This document shows, one piece after another, positions 63,719 to 64,000 of a DNA stretch of 64,000 nt. Location of the stretch: the NCBI RefSeq assembly GCF_007565055.1, contig NC_044559.1, forward strand, positions 37,559,546 through 37,623,545. The letters are read 5' to 3'. The notes beneath the pieces are model-generated. The model ran no database searches and was not told the origin of the DNA. It worked only from the letters and a program-made list of their open reading frames with translations. This DNA comes from Rhinopithecus roxellana (taxonomy: Eukaryota > Chordata > Mammalia > Primates > Cercopithecidae). The position numbers were made by a program, and so were the translations under genes. How positions within the stretch are numbered: position 1 is the stretch's first letter; the number at the start of each line of letters is the position of its first letter.

Positions 63719-64000
63719 TCTTAGTTCATCTTGTGTTGCTATAACAGAATACTGCAAACTGGGTAATATAGAAACAATAGAAATGTATCTGGCCCATGGT
63801 TCTGTAGGCTGTGAAGTTCAAGATCAAGTGGCTGCATCTGATGAGGGCATTCTTGCTGTATCCTAACACAGTGGAGTGTGTCACATGGCAAGAGAGCATG
63901 CAAGACAAAAGAGATGGATGAACTTGCTTTCATAACAAACCTAATCTCAAAAAGACAATCCTACTCCCACAATAAAGACATTAATCTATTCATGAGGGCA
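63719..64000 (-). mobile_element. MaLR LTR (MST/MLT1-like), cut by window end
   Basis: 'tgtcttagttcatcttgtgttgctataacag' and 'gggtaatatagaaacaatagaaat' match MaLR LTRs in antisense orientation. Confidence 0.75.

Noticed and set aside
1..64000. CRISPR arrays, bacterial operons, phage or integrative elements
   Set aside because: Introns, Alu/L1/MaLR content and GT-AG splicing show primate nuclear DNA; spaced repeats here are interspersed elements and microsatellites.

Overview
The window is primate nuclear DNA, and most likely from an Old World monkey. It is dense in Alu SINEs, L1, Tigger/hAT transposons, MaLR and ERV1 LTRs. At least nine Alu copies share an unusual body (a 'caagcctg' head, 'gtggccggatctcagctc', and an antisense end reading 'ggcttgagccaccgcgcc') that I associate with cercopithecid-specific AluY subfamilies. 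The species call is inference.

One protein-coding gene is well supported: PNLIP, pancreatic triacylglycerol lipase, on the + strand. It has a TATA box near 36087, a 5' UTR exon ending at 36144, twelve coding exons from 36279 to 59307, and a polyadenylation signal at 59338. All splice sites are GT-AG. The joined exons give 1398 nt, meaning 465 codons plus stop, with no frameshift. The protein carries the Ser169/Asp193/His280 triad, the Cys254-Cys278 lid, the N183 glycosylation sequon and a C-terminal PLAT domain. By recalled synteny this is the ortholog of human 10q25.3, where PNLIPRP3 lies upstream and PNLIPRP1/PNLIPRP2 downstream; no exon of those genes was recognised here.

Layout. 1-11.4 kb: intergenic, with a MER2-like element, L1M pieces, a full-length Tigger1 carrying an Alu that itself carries a processed retrocopy, and a small tandem duplication at 7.5-8.3 kb. 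11.6-12.6 kb: GC-rich ERV9-type LTR12 with a CCAAT array. 13-18.6 kb: Alus, MIR, MER5A-like elements and a solo ERV1 LTR with a 4-bp target duplication. 18.66-30.5 kb: copy A of a low-copy repeat, heavily interrupted by L1, Alu and Tigger-like DNA and containing a U6 snRNA retropseudogene. 30.5-36 kb: mostly unique sequence plus Alus, up to the PNLIP promoter. 36.1-59.4 kb: PNLIP, with introns full of Alu, Tigger, HAL1/L1M and a 460-bp pyrimidine tract. 59.94-64 kb: copy B of the low-copy repeat, running to or past the window end with a MaLR LTR inserted.

No new multi-gene system is visible. The most interesting signals are: the directly repeated low-copy repeat that brackets the whole PNLIP gene about 40-41 kb apart, including a roughly 255-bp core far better matched than its flanks; the retrocopy-in-Alu-in-Tigger nest; and a Tigger terminus lying 38 bp from the exon that encodes the catalytic serine. 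All identities are hand estimates from reading the sequence.
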